DNA of 64,000 nt from an uncultured Porphyromonadaceae bacterium (GTDB lineage: Bacteria > Bacteroidota > Bacteroidia > Bacteroidales > Muribaculaceae), in the NCBI GenBank assembly GCA_900548975.1, contig URMS01000005.1, positions 1-64,000 of the forward strand, read 5' to 3'. Every line of letters begins with the position of its first letter. Positions within the stretch are counted from its first letter, which is position 1. Made by a program: the position numbers and the translations under genes. Positions 24,613-34,227 of this stretch are shown here, piece after piece. The notes beneath the pieces were generated by a model. It made no database searches. It saw only the letters and a program-made list of their open reading frames with translations, and was not told the DNA's origin.

Positions 24613-26115
24613 TTATTCTTCTTCTGCAGCGACGATCTTGATGTTGTCGAGGAACCAGCGGTTGGCAGTCGCTTCATCAAATTCGTTCTGGGAGATTGTT
24701 ATCTTGGTGTCTTTTGTAATCTTGTAGCCACCGAGATCTACCGTCGCCTTGATCCATTCGAGCTTATGACCGTTAGCCCATCCGTGTGTCGGCACGTCGA
24801 TCTTGACAGCATCGTCGCCGTTGGCGATCTCTACGAAGAGTGTCACAGGATCGATCTTGCCTGAGCCCTGACGCATCGGGCACCATTCGAAGTTGAGGAT
24901 CACATGTTCGCCCTCGGGTATGTTGTCGATCGAAGGCAGTATGATACCGCTGTGGTTGCCGGTCTTACCGAATTTGAGATAGTTCTTCTGCAGGTAGGTG
25001 CGTTTTTTGTCGCCCTTGTCGTAGACGAAGGTATAGCCCTTGGATTCGATATAGTCGAAGCATGTCATTTCAGTTCCGTCGACAGTGGCCTTGAGCGAAG
25101 TCAGCGCGGGCGCTGAAGCGTCGAGGTTATCTTCGGCAACGGTATCGCCGGCTTTGCCGGCCACGGCCCATTCGTTGAGCCATTCCCAGTCTTCGCGGAA
25201 GTATACAGTCTGATAGTTGCCTTTGACTTCAACTCCGGTGACAATGAGACGGACATTGGTGCCCTGTGTGCCGAGATAGTAGCCGGTGAGGACCACAACC
25301 TTATTCTGGATTGCGTTGACATCGATGTCGGCTGTGGTATCGATGAACACACCAGCTTCAGGCTCTTCCTCGATATAGATACGGCCTGCGTCGATATGGC
25401 CTTCGATGCTGACGTATCTGATGCCGTCGGCCTGGTAGTTCTTGAAGCTTGTGATAACTTCGGGTTCGGGATCGGTGACGGGGACGTTGTCCTTGAGTTC
25501 GAATACATGGCACTGGAGGTAGGGAGCGCCGATAGCATCGGATGCCTTGTAGCCCTTGAATGTGCCGTGTGCACCCTTGACAGTGCCTTCGGGCTTACCT
25601 TCGGTATAGAGGTACATTGTTCCGTCGGTAAGGATGAGGCTGTTGTTGAGTTCTGCCGCAACAGTGAGGTCGGGCATAATGACGGGCGATTCGTCGGGAG
25701 TGATGGCGAGCTCGGCGATAGAGTAGGAAGCGACACCGAGATAGTCGTCGCCTGCCTGCAGGATCACCACCTGGGCTTCGGACATCTTGAGACCGCCCTT
25801 GAGGGTGAACTCGCCGCGGCGCGGAAGCTGCATGACGCCGTTCTCATAGTTGGGGGTAACGGTAACGGTGACGAAGGTGGTGCCGTTGCCGGTCTCGGGC
25901 GAGATGGACACCCAGTCGGAACAGCTTTCGAGGTGCCACTCACCGTCGGATACAACCTTTATCTCCTGGCTCTGCGGGTCGGTGGCCTCGTAGTTCAGCT
26001 GGAAGACGCTGCACAGAACTGCCTTGGCAACGGGGGTGTCGTCGTCGTCGCAAGCCGTGAAGGCAAAGCCGACCAGAGCCATAAGAGCTGCTAAAAATAT
26101 TTTTTTCGTATTCAT
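24613..26115 (-). CDS. Surface lipoprotein with BACON-like domain, third gene of a SusCD locus
   Basis: This 500-aa protein has a lipobox (TAC, Cys22) followed by acidic DDDD, the usual surface-export signal of Bacteroidetes lipoproteins. Residues ~35-115 resemble a BACON domain (DGEWHLESCSDWVSISPETGNG), a middle beta-rich region resembles OB-like DUF5689-type modules, and the last ~150 residues look like a jelly-roll carbohydrate-binding fold (NRWFLDNIKIV ending). It sits where SusE/SusF-type glycan-binding proteins are found, 34 bp after susD. A ligand-binding role on the cell surface is inferred and the ligand is unknown. Confidence 0.75.
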   Translation of the reverse strand: MNTKKIFLAALMALVGFAFTACDDDDTPVAKAVLCSVFQLNYEATDPQSQEIKVVSDGEWHLESCSDWVSISPETGNGTTFVTVTVTPNYENGVMQLPRRGEFTLKGGLKMSEAQVVILQAGDDYLGVASYSIAELAITPDESPVIMPDLTVAAELNNSLILTDGTMYLYTEGKPEGTVKGAHGTFKGYKASDAIGAPYLQCHVFELKDNVPVTDPEPEVITSFKNYQADGIRYVSIEGHIDAGRIYIEEEPEAGVFIDTTADIDVNAIQNKVVVLTGYYLGTQGTNVRLIVTGVEVKGNYQTVYFREDWEWLNEWAVAGKAGDTVAEDNLDASAPALTSLKATVDGTEMTCFDYIESKGYTFVYDKGDKKRTYLQKNYLKFGKTGNHSGIILPSIDNIPEGEHVILNFEWCPMRQGSGKIDPVTLFVEIANGDDAVKIDVPTHGWANGHKLEWIKATVDLGGYKITKDTKITISQNEFDEATANRWFLDNIKIVAAEEE

Positions 26116-26149
26116 TGCAATAATCTTGATTGAGTTGAGAAACTACGTC

Positions 26150-28021
26150 TTACCAACCGGGATTCTGTACCAGATTGGAGTTCATCGAGAGCTCGTCGTA
26201 GGGGATGGGGTAGAGGTAGTCGCGTTCTTCGTTCCATCCGTTGCGGTTCACACCGTTGCCGGCGTGGTAGTTGACATAACCCTTGTTTTCGGAGGCATCG
26301 CCCTTCTTGGGGTTGAGGCTGGTGTAGAGGTATATGTCGCGGCCGATTTCGAGATATTGGCAGCCCGTGTCGGCATCGGGGACAGTAGGACGACCGCTGT
26401 CGGCGGTATAGAGCACCAGGTCGATTTTGCCGTTGCCGGTGAGATCGTAGTTGCCCGGGCCTTTGAAGTATACGCCCGAGAAGCTCTGGTCGATGCACTT
26501 GCCGGCATGCCAGCGGATCAGGTCGTTGTCGCGGAAGCCTTCCTGGATAAGCTCGATGGCGCGTTCGCGGCGGATTTCGAGGATGACACCCTTGTTGGAG
26601 CCGCTGACGTTGGGATAGCCTGTTTCGGCCGATTCAAGATAGGGGTCGGGATTGGCGTTGGCGGCAGCCATGCTGAGAGAGGGCATGCCGACGCGTGCGC
26701 GAATCAGGTTGATACTCTTGTCGAGGTCGTCCTGTGTAAGTGTGCCTGCCTCGGCCTTGGCCTCGGCATAGTTCAGGAGCACTTCGGCATAGCGGAATGC
26801 GGGAATGTCGTTGGTGCAGAGGCCCTGCGATGTGTGAGCCTTGTTGTTGTTCTCCGACGGGCCCTGTGTCCACTTGATTGGCAGATAGCCTGTGGGGGTG
26901 ATACCGAAGTTCGGAGCTACAAGCGTTGTCTCTCCGGGGTAGCAGTAGCCGGGAGTGATGATGCTCTGGGCCAGACGCGGGTCGCGGTTCTGGGTCTCGT
27001 CGGCAAATTCCATTGTCTCCCACGATTTCTGGTCGGTGAAGCGGCTGCCGTCCTTCATCAGATACATGTTGATGAACTTGCGTGTGTAACCCGGGCGTCC
27101 GTGGGTGCTCAGTATCGAATAGAGCGAGAGACCGTGGGTGTTGTTGGAAACCGACGCACGGTAGCTGCGGGCAAGGATATATTCGTCGGGGTTGGCTGCA
27201 TCGGCGATGAAGAGGTTGAGATAATCCTTTGTGGGATTGCCGGTGGTATAGAGCTGATATTTGCCGTATTTGCCGCTCATGAGGAACTCTGCGGCCTTGG
27301 CTGCTTCCTCGAGATACCATGCGGCGTTCTTGGCACCCTCGACGTTGATGGTCGGGTTATGGTATTTGCGGAAAGTACCTTCGTAGAGGCATGCGCGGGC
27401 TTTCAGAGCGAGAGCCGCACCCTTTGTGGCACGGAAAGTCTTCTCGACCGACTTGATGTCGTCGGCGTTCTGAAGATTTGCGATGGCGAAATCGAGATCT
27501 TCGATGATTTTCTGCATGATGATCTCGCGGCTGTCGCGGGGGGCAAAGAGCTGTTCGTCGGCCGAACCGAGAGGGCGGTCAAGCCAGGGCACATCGCCGT
27601 AGCGCATGAGTTTTTCGAAGTAGAAGTATGCGCGGAAGAAGCGTGCCACGCCGCTGTAGAGAGCCACGGCATCCTTGTCGGGGCAGCGGTCGCAGCGCTC
27701 CAGAAAGTCGTTGCAGCGACGGAGGTTGCCCCATGACCATCCGTTGCCGCTGGCACGCACATAGCGGTCGCCGCCGCAGCGGGTGAATTCGGTGAGGGCA
27801 GCGGTTACCATGAGGTCGCTCACACTGTTTCCTTTGGGCATATCTTCTGCATCGGGCAGAAGGTTGTTGTAAAGAGGATTTGTGAACATTTCAAGGTCGG
27901 AAGCCTTGGTGAAGTAATCCTCTTCCGTCTCCTTGTCGAGAGGTCTGAAGTCAATGGCGTCCTCGCACGATGCCAGACCCATTGCGGCCACGATAAGAGC
28001 AGGAATTATATATTTTTTCAT
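26150..28021 (-). CDS. susD: SusD/RagB family nutrient-binding lipoprotein
   Basis: This 623-aa lipoprotein has lipobox LASC (Cys19) and the SusD start pattern (FRPLDKETEEDYF). TPR-like helices occupy the N-terminal half. A RagB/SusD C-terminal domain is visible in RYAEVLLNYAEAKAE and IRRERAIELIQEGFRDNDLIRWHAG near residues 400-515. SusD proteins cap the SusC transporter and hold the substrate. The gene lies 19 bp after susC. Confidence 0.96.
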   Translation of the reverse strand: MKKYIIPALIVAAMGLASCEDAIDFRPLDKETEEDYFTKASDLEMFTNPLYNNLLPDAEDMPKGNSVSDLMVTAALTEFTRCGGDRYVRASGNGWSWGNLRRCNDFLERCDRCPDKDAVALYSGVARFFRAYFYFEKLMRYGDVPWLDRPLGSADEQLFAPRDSREIIMQKIIEDLDFAIANLQNADDIKSVEKTFRATKGAALALKARACLYEGTFRKYHNPTINVEGAKNAAWYLEEAAKAAEFLMSGKYGKYQLYTTGNPTKDYLNLFIADAANPDEYILARSYRASVSNNTHGLSLYSILSTHGRPGYTRKFINMYLMKDGSRFTDQKSWETMEFADETQNRDPRLAQSIITPGYCYPGETTLVAPNFGITPTGYLPIKWTQGPSENNNKAHTSQGLCTNDIPAFRYAEVLLNYAEAKAEAGTLTQDDLDKSINLIRARVGMPSLSMAAANANPDPYLESAETGYPNVSGSNKGVILEIRRERAIELIQEGFRDNDLIRWHAGKCIDQSFSGVYFKGPGNYDLTGNGKIDLVLYTADSGRPTVPDADTGCQYLEIGRDIYLYTSLNPKKGDASENKGYVNYHAGNGVNRNGWNEERDYLYPIPYDELSMNSNLVQNPGW

Positions 28022-28040
28022 TGTCTATATCAGCTTAAAT

Positions 28041-31000
28041 TTAGATAGTGATGTCGAGACCGAACATGTAGGTCTTGGGCCACGGATAGGCAAAGTTGTT
28101 GTAGTCGTTGGAGCTGCGGTTGAACGCGGACTCGGGGTCTACATACTTTGTGTTTTTCTTCAGAGGCGACCAGTAGTGGAGGTTTTCACCGGTGAAGTAT
28201 ACGCGTACTTTCTCGATCCTGGCTTTCCTTGTCCACTTGGCGGGGAGAGTGTAGCCGACAGTGACATTTTTAAGACGGCAGTAGCGGATGTTCTGCAGGT
28301 ACTTGTCGTTTTCGTACTGCAGCGGACCCTTCGACCATGCGCCGCGGCCCATGGGGCGGGGGAAGTAGCTGTCGGTATTGTCAGGCTGCCATACCTTGTC
28401 GTAGAAGTCGGCGGGAAGGAATGTTAGGTATTCGTAGGCGAACGGACCCCAGAACGAGAAGTTCTGGCCGCTGGGATACCAGTAGTGGTTGCCTGTGCCC
28501 TGGAAGAATACCGAGAAGTCGATGCCGAGGTACTGGAAACCGGCTGTGATGCCGTACATGAGCGAAGGCAGCGAGTTGCCTATGATTTCGCGGTCGCCGT
28601 GATTGTAGAGCGAGTTTACGGGAACCTTTTCGGCTTTTGTGTCGGGATTTTCATCCGTAAGGTGCTTTTCGGCTTCAGCGTATCCGGCATCGCCGGGGAC
28701 ATAGAACTGCCCCTGCCATTTAAGCATGTCATCGCGGCCCTGGTTTACCTTGCCGTCGCCGTTGAGGTCCTTGAAGATCACGTCGCCTGCCTCCCACGAG
28801 GGAAGGCCGCCGCGGATAACGGAAAGGTCGATGTTCTTGGCGTATTCCTGAGCCTCCTCAGTCGATGCGAAGTAGCGGTCTTCGAGGCGGTAGCCCCAGA
28901 TGTCGCCGATGCGCATGCCCTCGTAGTAGGTGGAGAGGAGCTTGTTGCCGTTGCTCTGGAACTTGGTGATGTGCGAACGGTAGTCGGAGAGCTGGAAGCC
29001 TACATTGTAGGTGAAAGGATGTCCCCAAAGGCTGAAGCTGTCGTTCCACTGGAAGGCGAGTTCGTAGCCCTTGGTGCGGAGGTTAGCGATATTCATCTTA
29101 GGTACGTCGGCACCGTATACGCCGGGCAGCTGGAGGCCGTCGGTGAGCATGTTGTCGGTGTCGCGGATATATACGTCGCCGGTAAATGTCAGACGGTTGT
29201 TGAGGAAGCTGAGGTCAAGACCAAGGTCCCACTGCTTGGCGGTTTCCCAGGTGAGGTCGGAGGATATAGGAGCGTCGAGCGAAGTATACTTCTGCGAGCC
29301 GGTGCCTGTGCCGAAGTTGAAGCTTGCAAAGTCGTGCGAGGTTACCGAGCGGACAAAATTGTAGTAGCTCGAGGTCTGCTGGTTGCCGAGTTCGCCGTAG
29401 GAGAGGCGTACCTTGGCGTTGTTCCATACGGTGCGGAGGTCGTTCCAGAAGTTTTCTTCGGAGAAGCGCCAGCCTAATGAAGCGGAGGGGAAGAAGCCCC
29501 AGCGGTGACCCTTGCCGAAGCGCGAGGTACCGTCGTAGCGGAAGGAGAATTCGGCCAGGTAGCGGCCCTTGTAGTCGTAGTTGGCACGGCCGAAGATGCC
29601 TTCGAGGGCGTATTCGTTCTGGCCGCCGGCGATTTCGATCTTATTTGCCGATGTACCGGTCTTTTCGTCGGTGATGGGCACGATAAGGCCGATATCGTTG
29701 AGAGTGGGCGAGCTGAGGTTGTAGGCAGTGACGCCGATACGCTTGTAGTCGTACTTCTCGTAGTTGAAGCCGGCCATCACGGTTATGTTGTGTGCATCGG
29801 CAAAGGAGTCCTTATATGTGGCGAAAGCGTTGGCCGAGTAGTAGTTGCGTGTGCGGGTATCCTCGCTCAGCTTGTTTTCGCCGGCACCGGTGGTGTAGTA
29901 CGACATTTCGGCATCGGGAGTTTCGCGGTAGGCGAAGTTGTTCCAGCGGTGGGTGTCGCGGGTCTGGTTGAAGCGATATGTGAAGTCGCCGCTGATGGTG
30001 AGCTGTTCGATGGGCTGGATGTTGATGCGGAAGGTATTGGTGAAGTCGGTCTTGCGCTCAACGTTGGGGTGTGTGCCGCCGCCTACGATGGCGTGGCGGA
30101 AGTTACCGACGCGGTAGCCGATCCAGGGGTTGTTGCCTACCCATGTTCCGTCGGGGTTCTTGAGGGGGAACACGGCGAGAGCGTGGCGGTTGAGGTATGC
30201 GAAGGTGTCCTGCACGTCGCCTGCGCCCTGATAGTTGTACTGCGAGCTATAGAAGGCCGTATTGTTGCTGATAGTGACCCATTTGTTGACGGCGAAGTCG
30301 AGTTTCGAGCGGAGGTTGAATTTTTTGTATTTGTCCGGATCGAGCTTGAGAATGCCTTCGCGCAGATCGGCGCCGCCGGAGAGGAAGTATTTGAATTTGT
30401 CCTTGCCGCCGCTGAAGCTGATGTTATACTGCTGCGAGGGATGTGACTTGCGGATGTTCTCGCCGTACCAGTCGGTGTTGGCATAGTACTTCCATACATT
30501 CTTGCCATTGACGTTCTGCTCCACAACCCAGGGACGGTCGGGGTGCTCGGTCTTGTCGTTGACACGGGCAAGGAGTTCCATCATGTCCTCGTGGGTATAG
30601 TCGAGGTAGTTTTCGTTTGCACGGGCATACCAGAACTGGTTGACGATATAAGCCGACCAGTAGCCGCGGGTCTCATAGTCGGTGGAAGTGGTCGATGTCT
30701 CCCAGCCGGCACGGGCGTTGAAGCGCACGGTGGCCATGCCGTCTTTCGACTGGCCCGACTTGGTGGTGACGAGGATTACACCGTAGGCTGCGCGGGCGCC
30801 GTAGACTGCGGCGGCCGATGCGTCCTTGATAACGGAGATGTTGTCGACGTCGTTGGGGTTGACCATGTTGATGTCGCCGATAGAACCGTCGATGAGTACC
30901 AGAGGCGAGCCGCCGTTGATAGATGTCTGGCCGCGGACGTTGAACGAAGCCGATTCACCGGGGACACCCGACGAAGTGGTTACGTTAAGACCTGCGACAG

Positions 31001-31436
31001 CACCCTGAAGCATGTTGGAAACAGAACCGCTGGTGCGGTTTTCGAATTTGGCGCCGTCGATAGATGCCACGGCACCGGTAAGGTTTACTTTCTTCTGAGT
31101 ACCGTAGCCGATGACAACGGTCTCTTCAAGCATTGTGGAACTTTCCTCAAGGACAACTTTTACCTCGCTCTGGTCGGCTGCCACGCTGACAGTCTTCTCG
31201 GTGTAGCCGACATAAGCGAACTTGAGAGTCACAGGGCCATTGGGGACGGTAATGACGAAATTGCCGTCGATGTCGGTAGAGACGCCGGTCTTGCTTTGTC
31301 CGGCCGTCACAGAGACACCGATCAAAGGCTCGTCGGCGGTATCCACGACGTTGCCTTTCACCTCGCGTGCAAACGCTGCCGAGGTCGTCGACAGTAGAAT
31401 CGCAAGCACGAGCATCAGTCTTGTGAATAGTTTCAT
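28041..31436 (-). CDS. susC: SusC/RagA family TonB-linked outer-membrane transporter
   Basis: This 1131-aa protein has a signal peptide (~24 residues), a carboxypeptidase-regulatory-like domain (about 25-100, VKGNVVDTADEPLIGVSV) and a TonB-box region (ETVVIGYGTQKK near 105). A plug domain (about 110-230, with a VLIDGSIGDI motif) and a 22-strand-type barrel follow. It imports a ligand with SusD using TonB energy. The operon order on the minus strand is metallophosphatase, susC, susD, lipoprotein. No sigma/anti-sigma pair, hybrid two-component sensor or glycoside hydrolase is adjacent, so substrate and control are unclear. Confidence 0.97.
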   Translation of the reverse strand: MKLFTRLMLVLAILLSTTSAAFAREVKGNVVDTADEPLIGVSVTAGQSKTGVSTDIDGNFVITVPNGPVTLKFAYVGYTEKTVSVAADQSEVKVVLEESSTMLEETVVIGYGTQKKVNLTGAVASIDGAKFENRTSGSVSNMLQGAVAGLNVTTSSGVPGESASFNVRGQTSINGGSPLVLIDGSIGDINMVNPNDVDNISVIKDASAAAVYGARAAYGVILVTTKSGQSKDGMATVRFNARAGWETSTTSTDYETRGYWSAYIVNQFWYARANENYLDYTHEDMMELLARVNDKTEHPDRPWVVEQNVNGKNVWKYYANTDWYGENIRKSHPSQQYNISFSGGKDKFKYFLSGGADLREGILKLDPDKYKKFNLRSKLDFAVNKWVTISNNTAFYSSQYNYQGAGDVQDTFAYLNRHALAVFPLKNPDGTWVGNNPWIGYRVGNFRHAIVGGGTHPNVERKTDFTNTFRINIQPIEQLTISGDFTYRFNQTRDTHRWNNFAYRETPDAEMSYYTTGAGENKLSEDTRTRNYYSANAFATYKDSFADAHNITVMAGFNYEKYDYKRIGVTAYNLSSPTLNDIGLIVPITDEKTGTSANKIEIAGGQNEYALEGIFGRANYDYKGRYLAEFSFRYDGTSRFGKGHRWGFFPSASLGWRFSEENFWNDLRTVWNNAKVRLSYGELGNQQTSSYYNFVRSVTSHDFASFNFGTGTGSQKYTSLDAPISSDLTWETAKQWDLGLDLSFLNNRLTFTGDVYIRDTDNMLTDGLQLPGVYGADVPKMNIANLRTKGYELAFQWNDSFSLWGHPFTYNVGFQLSDYRSHITKFQSNGNKLLSTYYEGMRIGDIWGYRLEDRYFASTEEAQEYAKNIDLSVIRGGLPSWEAGDVIFKDLNGDGKVNQGRDDMLKWQGQFYVPGDAGYAEAEKHLTDENPDTKAEKVPVNSLYNHGDREIIGNSLPSLMYGITAGFQYLGIDFSVFFQGTGNHYWYPSGQNFSFWGPFAYEYLTFLPADFYDKVWQPDNTDSYFPRPMGRGAWSKGPLQYENDKYLQNIRYCRLKNVTVGYTLPAKWTRKARIEKVRVYFTGENLHYWSPLKKNTKYVDPESAFNRSSNDYNNFAYPWPKTYMFGLDITI

Positions 31437-31631
31437 AGAATTAAGAAATGTGTGATTGGAAAAATTTCAGGCTAATGGTGAATTATGGATTATGAATTAT
31501 GAATTGAATGAAGAGACTGTCGGTTCCGGCTGCAAAAGTCGGTTTCCGATGTTAAATTTTGAAGAAAGGTTTGTCAACAAAATATGAAAGAGTCATTCAA
31601 TCCATAATTCAACATTCACAATTCTTTTCGG
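31437..31631. repeat. Spacer with inverted AATTCAT-type repeats
   Basis: Heptamer-like AATTATG/GATTATG repeats (31478-31515) face a complementary AATCCATAATTCA...ATTCACAATTC block (31589-31625). They form an imperfect hairpin between the metallophosphatase and susC genes. No TAnnTTTG promoter is found inside. Confidence 0.6.
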
Positions 31632-33575
31632 TTACCAGGTGTAGGACTCGAGGTTGAAGGCTTTCGGGCGAGCCATCTTTTCGGTGAATGTGCGGCCGAA
31701 GCGGTCTTTCACGGTAATGGTCAGATCGATGCTGGCATCGGGGGCGGTCACTTCGAAGAAGTGCGGATAGCTTTGTGTAATGAAGTTAGGCACAGAGTTT
31801 TTGGTGCTTTGGAAGCGCTTTTTGCTCATGGCTTCGATGTGCAGTGGATCGTAGGCGGTCACTGGCTTGGCCTCGAGTGTCTGGCCGGTCTCGGTGGTGA
31901 CGGTTATGGTCCATTCGGGATCGTAGTTCCATACATTGATGAGCACCTTGTTGGCCTGCGAGCCGCTGTAGGCGGTGCAGTAGCGCTGCCATGAGGCTAC
32001 GGCTTCGCCGCTGATGCCGGGGATGTCGGTCTGGGTGAACTTGACATTGTTGAGGTCGTAGGTGCGGAACTGGAAGTCCTCTTTCATGTTGGTGCCTTTG
32101 TAGATCCAGCTGAAGTCCTTGCCTGTGACGTCCCAGATGGCATAGCCTGCGGGAGATCCGTCGGGAGCCATCAGCGCGCCGGGGGTGAGTTTGCCGCTCC
32201 ACCACCAGTCGCCGCATACGGCGGTGACGTTGTGCTCCATGATGTTGTCGTAGCCTTTGAGAGGTGTGTGCTTCGAGGTCACGTTGTAGTTTTTATGGGT
32301 GTGACCGCTGACAATGTGTACCTTATAGTCTTTGAGCACGGGCAGAAGCTCGCTGGCGTTCTGGATATTGTTCTTGAAGTCGGTGGCTCCGTTGGGTCCG
32401 AAAGCGGGAGCATGCATGGTCAGGACCACGGGAGTCGATTTGTCGACATAGCTCAGGTCTTTGGCAAGCCACTGGAGCTGTGGAATGAATATCTTCTCCT
32501 GATAGTTGCGTTTTGTAGTGCCGTCGTATGTGCTGCAGTCGATGTCGTCGAGCACCACATAGTGGATGTCGCCGATGTTGAACGAGTAATAGTTGGGGGC
32601 AATCGAGAGAATGAAGTCGTTCTTGGCGGCAAAGTTGTTGGTGGTCTTGTAGTTGTTGTCGTGGTTGCCGATGGTTTGGTACACGATGAGATTGCTGAAC
32701 GACTTGTTCATCTGTTTGATATAGTCGGCGAAATCGAAATTGTCCCAGTAGATGTCCCAGGTCATGTCGCCGAGGGTGATGGCGTAGGTGCGGCCTTTCT
32801 TGCCGTTGGCATTGACGTCGGCGGCGAATTTTTCGAACTGTTCCACGTCGTTGTTGCGTGCTGCCAGGTGCATGTCGCCGAAGAACAGTACGCGGTAGTT
32901 GCTCTGGTCGACCTTGGTGAGCTGGAAGTCGATGTTTTCGGGAGTAGTAGCCGGAGCTGTGAGGGCGAAGTAGTTGATGGGCAGGAATCCTGCGGTCTTG
33001 GGCTCGTAGCCCGAAGGAACCGACATGAATACATACTTATAAGCCTTCTTCGACTTAAGCTCGTAGCGGCCCTGTGCATTGGTCACGGCAAAGTCTACAC
33101 CGTCGCTGATCACCACGCCTTCAACGGGACCCTGGCTCGTGCTGACGGTGCCGAAAACGGTTGTACCGTCCTGAAGCTCCCATGATTCGGTGACGAATTT
33201 GATGGTCATTGTGCCGAGCTGCTTGCGCTCGTTGCCGCGCTGCAGGTATACGCGGTAGCTGCCGTCGGGGGTGCCGTCGGGAATTGTGAACGAGAACGAG
33301 TCGGATTTGATTTCGCTCACGGGGCAGCTGATGATGCGGCCGTCGCTGCCTTCGAGCTTTATCACATCGGTGCTATAGACAACGCTGCCGGCTCCAATTG
33401 ACAGGGTGCAGGCCTCGCCTTTGACTACCGACACCGACGACGGTAAGGTAAGTTCGATCTTGATGCCTCCCTGATTGGGATCCGGTTCGTCCTTCGGGTC
33501 GCTTCCGCAGGAAACTACAAATAGACCCGAAGCCGCAGTCAGCATCAGCCCGATTAAAAATTTAGGAATTTTCAT
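31632..33575 (-). CDS. Secreted lipoprotein calcineurin-like metallophosphatase
   Basis: This 647-aa lipoprotein (lipobox VVSC, Cys23) carries a beta-sandwich N-terminus (about 40-135) and a carboxypeptidase-regulatory-like module (~140-220). The metallophosphoesterase core follows, with GDMH (~233), GD (~265), GNHD (~302), MHAP (~390) and GHTH (~422), a complete dimetal set. A C-terminal beta domain (about 500-647) resembles the MetallophosC partner domain. These surface enzymes cleave phosphomonoesters or diesters. Its place upstream of susC suggests that it releases phosphate from, or trims, the substrate imported by the SusCD pair. Confidence 0.88.
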   Translation of the reverse strand: MKIPKFLIGLMLTAASGLFVVSCGSDPKDEPDPNQGGIKIELTLPSSVSVVKGEACTLSIGAGSVVYSTDVIKLEGSDGRIISCPVSEIKSDSFSFTIPDGTPDGSYRVYLQRGNERKQLGTMTIKFVTESWELQDGTTVFGTVSTSQGPVEGVVISDGVDFAVTNAQGRYELKSKKAYKYVFMSVPSGYEPKTAGFLPINYFALTAPATTPENIDFQLTKVDQSNYRVLFFGDMHLAARNNDVEQFEKFAADVNANGKKGRTYAITLGDMTWDIYWDNFDFADYIKQMNKSFSNLIVYQTIGNHDNNYKTTNNFAAKNDFILSIAPNYYSFNIGDIHYVVLDDIDCSTYDGTTKRNYQEKIFIPQLQWLAKDLSYVDKSTPVVLTMHAPAFGPNGATDFKNNIQNASELLPVLKDYKVHIVSGHTHKNYNVTSKHTPLKGYDNIMEHNVTAVCGDWWWSGKLTPGALMAPDGSPAGYAIWDVTGKDFSWIYKGTNMKEDFQFRTYDLNNVKFTQTDIPGISGEAVASWQRYCTAYSGSQANKVLINVWNYDPEWTITVTTETGQTLEAKPVTAYDPLHIEAMSKKRFQSTKNSVPNFITQSYPHFFEVTAPDASIDLTITVKDRFGRTFTEKMARPKAFNLESYTW

Positions 33576-34198
33576 AAAACTGGTGTTAAATACTAATTTC
33601 GAATTGTGTGTTGTTTCGTGATATTTTTCTGCAGGGCAGGAGAAAGTGTATTTTAGGTATGTGAAGTTAATTCGATGGTACTAAGATAGATAAACTATTA
33701 AGTAAATATCCGCTGGAGATGAAGTGTAAAGATAGGACGAACGGGACCGGCCTTTGATGCATTTCAAGCAATCCATGGACTTTTGTGATAGTTGGATATT
33801 CAGGTTTTAAGGGTGATGTGATTTCAGGGCGTTAAATTACTCCTTTTTTCGCAATAAAACAAAAAAATTTCGAAGAAATATTTTGTATTAAATAATTGCG
33901 AATAAATTAACATATTGATGTTAAAACGTATTTTATTGATTACAAGCTTGTTGAGTCTGTGGAGATGTGAATTTGCTTAAAAAGTGTGAAATTCGAAATG
34001 AAAGCGGGTCGAAATGCGCACCATAATCCCGGATTTGTCAAGGGTGCAAGAGCGATGGTGAATTTCGGAGTGCGTAATCTTATATTATATTAATGTGTGT
34101 CACTGTGGTTTCGTTTTGCTTTCGTTTTTATCATTCGTAATGAAGACTCAGGAGCAAGAAACGGAGCTGTAATGTGGTGTAATTCGATGAAAATCCTT
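33576..34198. other. AT-rich intergenic region without recognised gene
   Basis: More than 600 bp between divergent genes is AT-rich and free of credible ORFs. It must hold the start of the metallophosphatase-SusCD operon on the minus strand, yet I find no good TAnnTTTG element close to that gene. A leader RNA or a regulator-dependent promoter is possible. Confidence 0.5.
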
Positions 34199-34206
34199 AT
34201 TTTTGC
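34199..34206 (+). promoter_or_regulatory. Likely -7 element of the MalY/PatB gene
   Basis: TATTTTTG matches TAnnTTTG and lies 21 bp before the ATG. The expected -33 TTG is replaced by TGG-like sequence, so the promoter may be weaker. Confidence 0.45.
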
Positions 34207-34227
34207 GGAAAATACCATAGAATCGCA

